Shown here: piece by piece, positions 56,163 to 64,000 of the stretch
Numbering within the stretch: the stretch's first letter is position 1
Layout of the letters: each line of letters opens with the position of its first letter
Source: Oscillospiraceae bacterium
Lineage (GTDB): Bacteria > Bacillota > Clostridia > Oscillospirales > Oscillospiraceae
Direction of reading: 5' to 3'
Length of the DNA: 64,000 nt
NCBI GenBank assembly: GCA_015067545.1
Contig: SVMG01000004.1
Span: forward strand, 1 to 64,000
Position numbers and translations under genes: made by a program
Notes under the pieces: model-generated
The model's database searches: none
What the model saw: the letters and a program-made list of their open reading frames with translations, nothing else
What the model was told of the DNA's origin: nothing

Positions 56163-56816
56163 ATGATTTTCTCGAATATGGACCGCATTGTTTTTGCCGG
56201 TGATTCCGTCACCGATATGGGCAGCACCAATCCCGTAGGGGAAGGTCTTTTCGACAGTCTTGGACAGGGCTATGTGCGCATTGTGGACAGCCTGCTGGCT
56301 GCTTGCTATCCTGAAATCAAGGTGCGTGTCACCAACTCCGGTATTTCCGGCAACACCAGCCGGGATCTGTTGGCCAGGTTTGACCGGGATGTGGTGGAGC
56401 TGAAGCCCGATTGGGTCTCCATCTGCATCGGCATCAATGATGTATGGCGTCAGTTTGACTTGCCTGCCCTTCCCGACACCCATGTTCTTCCAAAAGAGTA
56501 CGAGCGCGATGTAGAAGAAATGATCCTGCGGGTCAAGGATACAGTGAAGGGCATTTTCATCCTCTCCCCCTACATTATGGAGCCCAATTCCAGCGACATG
56601 ATGCGCGCAAGAATGAATGAATATGTGGCGATCTGCGAAAAGCTTGCTGCCAAGCATGGCTGCACCTTCGTCAACTTCCAAAAGTTGTACGAGGATTACT
56701 GCAAAATCCGTCATTCTTCTTATATTGCCTGGGATCGCATTCACCCCAATCAGGTGGGCGCCGTTTTGATGGCACGGGCATTCTTGAAGCACTGCGATTT
56801 CGATTTTAACAGATAA
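56163..56816 (+). CDS. SGNH/GDSL hydrolase family protein
   Basis: IVFAGDSVTDMGS, NSGISGNTSRDLLARFDRDV, WVSICIGINDVWRQ, WDRIHPNQVGAVLMA. Confidence 0.9.
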   Translation: MIFSNMDRIVFAGDSVTDMGSTNPVGEGLFDSLGQGYVRIVDSLLAACYPEIKVRVTNSGISGNTSRDLLARFDRDVVELKPDWVSICIGINDVWRQFDLPALPDTHVLPKEYERDVEEMILRVKDTVKGIFILSPYIMEPNSSDMMRARMNEYVAICEKLAAKHGCTFVNFQKLYEDYCKIRHSSYIAWDRIHPNQVGAVLMARAFLKHCDFDFNR

Positions 56817-56825
56817 TTTTTCATC

Positions 56826-56852
56826 ACGCCGGCCTTTTGGCCGGTGTTTTTG
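56826..56852 (+). terminator. rho-independent terminator
   Basis: CACGCCGGCCTTTTGGCCGGTGTTTTTGTG. Confidence 0.65.
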
Positions 56853-56932
56853 TGTGCGGTGTTGTGATTTTGCATAATCACTCCCGGCTGCGTCTGCGCA
56901 TTTGTGTATATTTAGCGGATATTTATGAATAT

Positions 56933-56950
56933 TATGAAATTTTATGCATT
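56933..56950. promoter_or_regulatory. putative ARG box (ArgR/AhrC operator)
   Basis: TATGAAATTTTATGCATT fits WNTGNATWWWWATNCANW at 17 of 18 positions by eye, immediately upstream of the argG promoter. Confidence 0.6.
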
Positions 56951-56955
56951 CTGCG

Positions 56956-56984
56956 TTGACAAATTCCTTATATAGCTGTATAAT
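56956..56984 (+). promoter_or_regulatory. consensus sigma-A promoter of the arg operon
   Basis: TTGACA (56956-56961), 17-nt spacer, TATAAT (56979-56984). Confidence 0.85.
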
Positions 56985-57023
56985 TTCTGCATACTTATCA
57001 ATCACCATTTGGAGGGATTACTT

Positions 57024-58247
57024 ATGAACAAGGAAAATATCAAAAAGGTCGTTTTGGCCTACTCCGGCGGTCTGGATACATCCATCATCATCCCCTGGCT
57101 GAAGGAAAACTACAATAACTGCGAAGTCATCGCCGTTTCCGGTAACGTGGGCCAGGCTGACGAGCTGGAGGGTCTGGAAGAAAAGGCTCTGAAAACCGGC
57201 GCTTCCAAGCTGTATGTGCTGGATCTGACCGACGAATATGTGGATGATTACATCATCCCCTGCGTTAAGGCCGGCGCAATTTACGAAGAGTACCTGCTGG
57301 GCACTTCCCACGCCCGTCCCTGCATTGCCAAGGGTCTGGTGGAAATCGCTCTGAAGGAAGGCGCAGATGCCATCTGCCACGGCTGTACCGGCAAGGGCAA
57401 CGACCAGGTTCGTTTTGAGCTGACCATCAAGCATTTTGCTCCCGATATGCCCATCATCGCTCCCTGGCGTGAGTGGGATATCAAGTCCCGTGAGGAAGAG
57501 ATCGACTATGCCGAGGCTCACAACATTCCCCTCAAGATCAACCGTGAGACCAACTACTCCAAGGACAAGAACCTGTGGCACTTGAGCCACGAGGGTATGG
57601 ATCTGGAGGACACCGGCAACGAGCCTCAGTACGAAAAGCCCGGCTTCCTGGAAATGGGCGTTTCTCCCATCATGGCTCCCGATGCTCCTACATATGTGAC
57701 CATCGACTTCGAAAAGGGCATCCCCGTTGCTCTGGACGGCCAGAAGATGAGCGCCAAGAATATCATTCTGAAGCTGAATGAGATCGGCGGTGCCAACGGC
57801 ATCGGCCTGCTGGACATCGTGGAAAACCGTTTGGTGGGTATGAAGTGCCGCGGCGTGTACGAGACTCCCGGCGGTGCCATCCTCTACAAGGCACACAGCG
57901 TGCTGGAGTCAATCTGCCTGGACAAGATGGTTCTGCACGAAAAGCAGAGACTGGCCATCACCTATGCTGAGCTGGTTTATAATGGCCAGTGGTTCACCCC
58001 CCTGCGGGAGGCGCTTGCTGCATTCGTGGACAAGACCCAGGAGACCGTCACCGGCAAGGTTCGGCTGAAGCTGTACAAGGGCAACATGATCAACGCCGGT
58101 GTGTGGAGCGACTACTCCTTGTACTCCGAGGAGATCGCTACCTTCGGCGAGAGCGACTACAACCAGGCAGACGCTGCCGGCTTCATCAACCTCTACGGCC
58201 TGCCCATCAAGGTCAAGGCTATGGTTGACGCAAAGAACAAGAAGTAA
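57024..58247 (+). CDS. argG: argininosuccinate synthase
   Basis: [39 protein letters not shown]-like [17 protein letters not shown]. Confidence 0.96.
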   Translation: MNKENIKKVVLAYSGGLDTSIIIPWLKENYNNCEVIAVSGNVGQADELEGLEEKALKTGASKLYVLDLTDEYVDDYIIPCVKAGAIYEEYLLGTSHARPCIAKGLVEIALKEGADAICHGCTGKGNDQVRFELTIKHFAPDMPIIAPWREWDIKSREEEIDYAEAHNIPLKINRETNYSKDKNLWHLSHEGMDLEDTGNEPQYEKPGFLEMGVSPIMAPDAPTYVTIDFEKGIPVALDGQKMSAKNIILKLNEIGGANGIGLLDIVENRLVGMKCRGVYETPGGAILYKAHSVLESICLDKMVLHEKQRLAITYAELVYNGQWFTPLREALAAFVDKTQETVTGKVRLKLYKGNMINAGVWSDYSLYSEEIATFGESDYNQADAAGFINLYGLPIKVKAMVDAKNKK

Positions 58248-58259
58248 GGAGAATTTCTC

Positions 58260-59633
58260 ATGGCAAAGATGTGGGCAGGAGTGACGGACGGCGCGACTGC
58301 AAAGATCGCGGACGATTTCAATTCCTCCATCCATTTTGACAGCCGGATGTACCGGCAGGATATCACCGGCTCCATGGCCCACGCCGCCATGCTGGCAAGC
58401 AAGGGGATCATTTCCCAGGCCGATGCCGATCAGCTGATCGCAGGCCTGGAGGGGATTCTGAACGACATCGAAAGCGGCAAGCTCCCCATTGACATGGAAT
58501 GTGAAGACATCCACATGTTTGTAGAACAGGTGCTGACCCAGCGCTTAGGTGATGTGGGCAAGAAGCTTCACACCGCCCGTTCCCGGAATGACCAGGTGGC
58601 TTTGGATGTTCGGATGTATTTGCGTCAGGAGATCGATGATATTACCGATCTGATCAAAAAGCTTTTGGCCGCCATCGTTTCCAAGGCGGAGCAGTACAAA
58701 GCCGCCATTATGCCCGGCTACACCCATCTGCAGCGGGCGCAGCCCATTACCTTCGGACACCATCTTATGGCTTACGCCATGATGCTCCTGAGGGATCTGG
58801 ACCGTCTGGCGGACTGCCGCAAGCGGATGAACATATCTCCCATTGGCTGCTGCGCTTTGGCGGGTACGACCTACGACACAGACCGGAATTTCGAGGCTGA
58901 AAAGCTGGGCTTCGACGGCATCTGCCTGAATTCTTTGGACGGCGTGTCCGACCGGGACTTCTGCGTGGAGCTTCTCAGCGCCATCAGCGTGCTGATGATG
59001 CACCTTTCCCGGTTCTCCGAGGAGATCATCCTGTGGTCCAGCTGGGAATTCAAGTTTGTGGAGCTGTCCGATGCGTACACAACCGGTTCGTCCATCATGC
59101 CTCAAAAGAAAAACCCGGATATGGCAGAGCTGGTTCGCGGCAAGACTGGCCGGGTCTATGGCGATCTGATGGCACTGCTGACCGCCCTGAAGGGTCTTCC
59201 CCTTGCCTACAACAAGGACATGCAGGAAGACAAGGAAGCAGTGTTCGACGCCTGCGATACAGTTAAGATGTGCCTGCAGGTGTTCTGCGGCATGGTCGAG
59301 ACCTTGACCGCCAACACCGCCAACATGAAACTGGCCGCCCAAAAGGGCTTCATCAATGCAACGGACCTTGCCGATTATTTGGTGAAAAAGGGCCTGCCCT
59401 TCCGCAGTGCTTACAAGATCTCCGGTCAGCTGGTTGCCCTGTGCATCCAAAACGGCACAGTTTTGGAAGAGCTGCCCCTTGAAACCTATCAAGGCTTCAG
59501 CGAACTGTTTGACAACGATCTGTACGAGGCGATCGACCTTTACAAATGCGTGGAAAAGCGCATCTCCCAAGGCGGTACTTCCGTTGCATCCGTGGAAGCA
59601 CAAATCAAGTATGTGAGAGAGAATTTACAATGA
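58260..59633 (+). CDS. argH: argininosuccinate lyase
   Basis: TARSRNDQVALDVRMYLRQEI, GSSIMPQKKNPDMAELVRGKTGRVYG. Confidence 0.96.
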   Translation: MAKMWAGVTDGATAKIADDFNSSIHFDSRMYRQDITGSMAHAAMLASKGIISQADADQLIAGLEGILNDIESGKLPIDMECEDIHMFVEQVLTQRLGDVGKKLHTARSRNDQVALDVRMYLRQEIDDITDLIKKLLAAIVSKAEQYKAAIMPGYTHLQRAQPITFGHHLMAYAMMLLRDLDRLADCRKRMNISPIGCCALAGTTYDTDRNFEAEKLGFDGICLNSLDGVSDRDFCVELLSAISVLMMHLSRFSEEIILWSSWEFKFVELSDAYTTGSSIMPQKKNPDMAELVRGKTGRVYGDLMALLTALKGLPLAYNKDMQEDKEAVFDACDTVKMCLQVFCGMVETLTANTANMKLAAQKGFINATDLADYLVKKGLPFRSAYKISGQLVALCIQNGTVLEELPLETYQGFSELFDNDLYEAIDLYKCVEKRISQGGTSVASVEAQIKYVRENLQ

Positions 59634-60553
59634 CAAAAGTATTTATTGACGGCAGTGCCGGCACCACCGGCATCCGTATTGAAGACAGGTTGTCCGCCCG
59701 GCAGGACATTCAGCTCATTCGTTTGCCGGAAGAATTGAGAAAAGACCCCGCGATGCGCAAAGAGGCCCTGCACAGCGCAGATATCGCCTTTTTGTGCCTG
59801 CCGGATGCAGCGGCCATGGAAGCGGTGGCTTTGGCAGAGGGTGCAAAGGTGAAAATCATCGACACCTCCACCGCCCACCGCACAGATCCTGCATGGGCCT
59901 ACGGCTTCCCGGAACTGGCCGGGCAAAGAGAAAAGATCATGGCATCCGGCCGCATTGCCAATCCCGGCTGTCACGCCAGCGGCTTTGTTGCATTGGTCGC
60001 GCCGCTGGTAAGCAGCGGCATTCTTTCCAAGGATGTGGCGCTGACCTGCTTCTCCCTCACCGGCTACTCCGGCGGCGGCAAGAAAATGATCGCAGAATAC
60101 GAATCTGCAGAGCGCAGCCCCCTGCTGAAAGGCCCGCGGCAGTATGCCCTGACCCAACAGCACAAGCATCTGAAAGAGATGGTTGCTCTGTGCGGCATTG
60201 AAAATGCTCCCATCTTCTGCCCCATTGTCGCTGATTTTTACAGCGGTATGGAAGTCACCGTTCCGGTGTTTTCCAAGGACATCAAGGGCGGGATCGACGA
60301 CATCCGCGCACTGTATGCAAGCTATTACCAAAACGGCCTTGTCCGTTACTGTGACGAGCCTGACCCCGACGGCATGCTCTCCGCAGCCGCATTTTCCGGC
60401 CGGGACGATATGTGCCTTTCCGTCCACGGCAACGAGGACCGGATCATTCTCACCGCAAGATTCGACAATTTGGGCAAGGGCGCATCCGGTGCGGCCATTC
60501 AGAACATGAATATCCTGCTGGGCATTGACGAAACCACAGGACTTTGTGTATAA
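59630..60553 (+). CDS. argC: N-acetyl-gamma-glutamyl-phosphate reductase (short type)
   Basis: TKVFIDGSAGTTGIRIEDRLSAR, IANPGCHASGFVALVAPL; arg operon position. Confidence 0.92.
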   Translation: MTKVFIDGSAGTTGIRIEDRLSARQDIQLIRLPEELRKDPAMRKEALHSADIAFLCLPDAAAMEAVALAEGAKVKIIDTSTAHRTDPAWAYGFPELAGQREKIMASGRIANPGCHASGFVALVAPLVSSGILSKDVALTCFSLTGYSGGGKKMIAEYESAERSPLLKGPRQYALTQQHKHLKEMVALCGIENAPIFCPIVADFYSGMEVTVPVFSKDIKGGIDDIRALYASYYQNGLVRYCDEPDPDGMLSAAAFSGRDDMCLSVHGNEDRIILTARFDNLGKGASGAAIQNMNILLGIDETTGLCV

Positions 60554-60575
60554 TATCACAACCAAATCAGCTACT

Positions 60576-60669
60576 GTCATTGCGAACCAGTGACCCGAGG
60601 TCACTGGTGTGGCAATCTCCTCTTTCGATGGGGATTCCCACGCCAGTGTGCGCACTGGCTCGGAATGAC
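60576..60669. repeat. dispersed repeat family B inside the arg operon (argC-argJ gap)
   Basis: GTCATTGCGAACCAGTGACCCGAGGTCACTGG...GCTCGGAATGAC. Confidence 0.8.
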
Positions 60670-60711
60670 ATGTGCTTTTTACAAACTGATACATAAAAGG
60701 AAGAACGAGAT

Positions 60712-61926
60712 ATGAAAATGGTCTCCGGCGGCGTATGCGCCGCAAAGGGCTTCAAAGCCAACGGCATTCACTGCGGCATCCGCAGGAATCATCCCAAGAA
60801 AGACCTGGCGCTGATCGTCAGCGACTGCAAGGCTGCCGCTGCGGCTGTATATACCACCAATTTGGTGAAAGGCGCTCCCCTTACGGTCACCAAGCAGAAT
60901 ATTTCCGACGGTTACGCCCAAGCTGTGATCTGCAACAGCGGCAACGCCAACACCTGCAATGCAAACGGCATTGAAATTGCCGAGAGCATGTGCGCGCTGG
61001 TAGCCGAAAAGACCGGCGTAAACGCCAAGGATGTGGTGGTGGCTTCCACCGGCGTCATCGGCCAGCCTCTCAATCTGGATCCCATCGCAGCCGGCATGGA
61101 CGAGCTGTGCGCAGGGCTATCCTACGAGGGCAGCCCCGCTGCCGCGCAGGCCATCATGACCACCGACACCGTAGAAAAAGAACTGGCTGTGGAATTTTCT
61201 CTGGGCGGAAAAATCTGCCGCATGGGCGGCATCGCCAAGGGCAGCGGTATGATCCACCCGAACATGGCCACCATGCTGGTGTTCATCACCACCGATGCCG
61301 CGATTTCCGCCGAAATGCTGCAAAAGGCCCTGTTTTGCGACATCCAAAACACCTTCAATATGCTGAGCGTCGACGGCGACACATCCACCAATGATATGGT
61401 CACCGTCCTGGCAAACGGCATGGCCGGCAACGAAGAGATCACTGCCGAGGGCGAAGATTTCACCGCCTTTATGCAGGCGCTGAACACCATCACCGTCAAC
61501 CTCTGCCGCCGCATTGCCGGTGACGGAGAGGGTGCAACCAAGCTGCTGGAATGCATTGCCACCGGCGCAGACACGGCAGAAGCCGCCAAAACCTGCGCCA
61601 AGAGCGTCATCTGCTCCAGCCTGCTGAAGGCTGCCATGTTTGGCGCGGATGCCAACTGGGGCCGGGTGCTGTGTGCCATCGGCTACAGCGGCGCGGATGT
61701 GGATGTGAGCAAGATCGGCGTTGCCTTCCGCAGTGCCAAAGGAACCGTGGTGGTCTGCGAAAACGGCGCAGGCGTTCCCTTTTCCGAGGAGATCGCCAAG
61801 GAGATCCTTCTGGAAAAAGAGATCGAGATCCTGCTGACTTTGGGCGACGGCCCTTACGGTGCAACCGCCTGGGGCTGCGATCTGACATACGATTACGTAA
61901 AAATAAACGGCGATTACCGTACTTGA
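60712..61926 (+). CDS. argJ: bifunctional glutamate N-acetyltransferase/amino-acid acetyltransferase
   Basis: GVCAAKGFKANGIHCGI, GGIAKGSGMIHPNMATML (autocleavage T), DVSKIGVAF. Confidence 0.95.
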   Translation: MKMVSGGVCAAKGFKANGIHCGIRRNHPKKDLALIVSDCKAAAAAVYTTNLVKGAPLTVTKQNISDGYAQAVICNSGNANTCNANGIEIAESMCALVAEKTGVNAKDVVVASTGVIGQPLNLDPIAAGMDELCAGLSYEGSPAAAQAIMTTDTVEKELAVEFSLGGKICRMGGIAKGSGMIHPNMATMLVFITTDAAISAEMLQKALFCDIQNTFNMLSVDGDTSTNDMVTVLANGMAGNEEITAEGEDFTAFMQALNTITVNLCRRIAGDGEGATKLLECIATGADTAEAAKTCAKSVICSSLLKAAMFGADANWGRVLCAIGYSGADVDVSKIGVAFRSAKGTVVVCENGAGVPFSEEIAKEILLEKEIEILLTLGDGPYGATAWGCDLTYDYVKINGDYRT

Positions 61927-61935
61927 GGTGACAAC

Positions 61936-62799
61936 ATGAATATGGAATTTTCCAATGCAGAGCGCGCGGAGGTTTTGACCGCTGCCCTGCCCTACATTAA
62001 GAAATATAACGGCAAGACCATCGTGATCAAATACGGCGGCAACGCCATGGTCAACGAGCAGCTGAAGCAGCAGGTGATGGAAGATATCGTCCTGCTATGG
62101 CTCATTGGCGTAAAGGTAGTGCTCATCCACGGCGGTGGCCCGGAGATCAGCGAAACCATGGAAAAGCTGGGCAAAAAGGCTGTTTTTGTGGACGGCTTGC
62201 GCGTTACCGACAAAGAAACTGTGGATATCGTGCAGATGGTTCTGGCCGGCAAGGTAAACAAGACTCTGGTAAACCTGTTGCAGACCAAGGGCGGCCACGC
62301 TGTGGGCGTTTCCGGTATCGACGGCGGCATCATCGAGGCCACCGTCAAGAATGAGGCTTTGGGTTATGTGGGAAAAATCACGAAGATCCGCACCCAGCCC
62401 ATTACCGACCTGCTGGAAAAGAATTACATACCTGTTATTTCCACTGTGGCCAGTGACCGGCAGGGCAATGTGTATAACATCAACGGCGACACTGCCGCCG
62501 CCCACATTGCAGGCGCGTTGGGGGCAGAGCGTTTGATCATGATGACAGACATTGCCGGCATCCTGATGGACAAGGACGATCCCACTACTCTGATCCCGCA
62601 GATCACCGTATCCGAAGCGAAGAAGCTTTACGATAACGGTGTGATCTCCGGCGGCATGATCCCCAAGGTGGACTGCTGCATTGAGGCGCTGGATCACGGT
62701 GTAAACAATGTGATCATCATGGACGGCCGCATTCCTCACTCCATTTTGATGGAGCTGCTCACCGATGAAGGCGCCGGCACCATGGTTACGAAAGGCTGA
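61936..62799 (+). CDS. argB: acetylglutamate kinase
   Basis: KTIVIKYGGNAMVNEQLKQQVMEDIVLL, LIHGGGPEIS. Confidence 0.96.
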   Translation: MNMEFSNAERAEVLTAALPYIKKYNGKTIVIKYGGNAMVNEQLKQQVMEDIVLLWLIGVKVVLIHGGGPEISETMEKLGKKAVFVDGLRVTDKETVDIVQMVLAGKVNKTLVNLLQTKGGHAVGVSGIDGGIIEATVKNEALGYVGKITKIRTQPITDLLEKNYIPVISTVASDRQGNVYNINGDTAAAHIAGALGAERLIMMTDIAGILMDKDDPTTLIPQITVSEAKKLYDNGVISGGMIPKVDCCIEALDHGVNNVIIMDGRIPHSILMELLTDEGAGTMVTKG

Positions 62800-62804
62800 T
62801 AAAT

Positions 62805-63977
62805 ATGAGCATTATTTCTCTTGATAAGGAATTTGTGGCCGGCACTTACGGCCGTTTCCCGGTGGAACTGGTTTCCGGAAAGGGCTGTATCCTGACAGAT
62901 GTCAACGGCAAGGAATACATTGACTTGACCTCCGGTATCGGCGTGACTTCTTTCGGCATTGCGGACGAAGCCTGGGTGCAGGCCATCACTGCCCAGGCCA
63001 TGAAGCTGCAGCACTCGTCCAATCTGTATTACACCGAGCCCTGTGCAAAGCTGGCGCAGTTTCTGTGTCAGAAGACCGGGATGAAAAAGGTTTTCTTCTG
63101 TAATTCCGGTGCAGAAGCCAACGAATGCGCCATTAAGGTGGCCAGAAAATACTCTGCAGAGAAAAAGGGCGCGGAGCACTACACCATCATCACCTTGGTG
63201 AACAGCTTCCACGGCCGGACGCTGACCACCCTGGCCGCAACCGGTCAGGATCATTTCCATCAATATTTCCAGCCTCTGACCCCCGGCTTCGCCTATGTGC
63301 AGGCCAACAATATCGCCATGCTGGAAGAAATGGTGGCAACTGTCAAGCCCGCAGCCATCATGTTTGAGTGCGTCCAGGGCGAGGGCGGCGTGCTGCCACT
63401 GAACAAAGAATTCATCTGCGCCGCTGAAAAGCTGTGCAAAGAACAGGACATTCCCCTCATCATTGACGAGGTGCAGACCGGCAACGGCCGCACCGGCAAG
63501 CTGTATTCTTATATGCATTTTGGTATTACGCCCGACATCGTCTCCACCGCCAAGGGTCTCGGTGGCGGCCTGCCCATCGGTGCAACACTCATGAGCGAAA
63601 AGGTACAGTCCGTTCTGGGCCCCGGAGACCACGGCTCCACCTATGGCGGCAACCCCGTGTGCTCTGCCGGTGCGCTGAGCATCATGCAGCGGCTGGACGA
63701 CGCTTTCCTGGCTGAGGTTCAGCGCAAGAGCGACTATGTGTTTTCCGCCCTGCAGGGCGCGCCGGGTATTGAAAGTGTCACCGGTCTCGGTCTGATGATC
63801 GGCATTCAGACTGCAAAGCCTGCCAAGGATGTGGTGAACGCCTGCATCGAAAAGGGCGTGCTGGCTCTGACTGCCAAGACGAAAGTGCGGCTGCTGCCTG
63901 CGTTGAACATCCCTATGGAGCAACTGGAAACTGCCATTGAGACCATCAAGGCCGTTTGCAAGGAGGAAACCTTATGA
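62805..63977 (+). CDS. argD: acetylornithine aminotransferase
   Basis: FFCNSGAEANECAIKVARKY, LIIDEVQTGNGRTGKLY. Confidence 0.94.
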   Translation: MSIISLDKEFVAGTYGRFPVELVSGKGCILTDVNGKEYIDLTSGIGVTSFGIADEAWVQAITAQAMKLQHSSNLYYTEPCAKLAQFLCQKTGMKKVFFCNSGAEANECAIKVARKYSAEKKGAEHYTIITLVNSFHGRTLTTLAATGQDHFHQYFQPLTPGFAYVQANNIAMLEEMVATVKPAAIMFECVQGEGGVLPLNKEFICAAEKLCKEQDIPLIIDEVQTGNGRTGKLYSYMHFGITPDIVSTAKGLGGGLPIGATLMSEKVQSVLGPGDHGSTYGGNPVCSAGALSIMQRLDDAFLAEVQRKSDYVFSALQGAPGIESVTGLGLMIGIQTAKPAKDVVNACIEKGVLALTAKTKVRLLPALNIPMEQLETAIETIKAVCKEETL

Positions 63978-64000
63978 TCAACCTGAAAGGCAGAAACTTT
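63974..64000 (+). CDS. argF: start of next gene, probably ornithine carbamoyltransferase, truncated by window end
   Basis: ATGATCAACCTGAAAGGCAGAAACTTT (MINLKGRNF) overlapping the argD stop; operon context. Confidence 0.5.

Overview
The window looks like a chromosomal segment from a moderately GC-rich Clostridia/Oscillospiraceae-type Firmicute; the taxon is inferred from gene content only. It is mostly housekeeping: recD2 (3' part), comF, mreB-like, ftsH-hpt-tilS-dnaB-rplI-gdpP, ldh, RNase J, a gyrase/topo IV subunit pair, a GGGtGRT/NifU-like pair, lysA, rpe, htrA, LCP, uxaC, dus, amidase, parvulin foldase, miaB-mutS-CPBP-mutL-nudix-miaA-hfq, yggS-sepF-divIVA, T-box-ileS, and argG-H-C-J-B-D-(F). 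There are three tRNAs (Gly, Tyr, Thr), all on the minus strand. No CRISPR array, prophage or known defence system was seen. The most interesting non-routine items are: (1) the 3' end of a group II intron at the left edge, whose splice junction falls inside the Walker A (P-loop) codons of recD2; (2) a tandem array of small hairpins joined by GAAAT/ATTTC motifs at 15740-15910, next to a truncated four-helix-bundle (23S IVS-type) ORF missed by the ORF track; (3) three tandem 'small membrane-anchored ORF + identical 26-bp palindrome' cassettes beside a large secreted protein at 38.8-41.6 kb; (4) an AT-rich hairpin that sequesters the hfq start codon; (5) a partial duplication of the GGGtGRT gene tail bounded by an inverted fragment of the same gene; (6) several dispersed MITE/REP-like repeats, one between the ileS T-box terminator and the ileS start; (7) an 85-bp element whose terminal inverted repeats match the tRNA-Tyr T-arm. 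Everything is read by eye, with no database searches.
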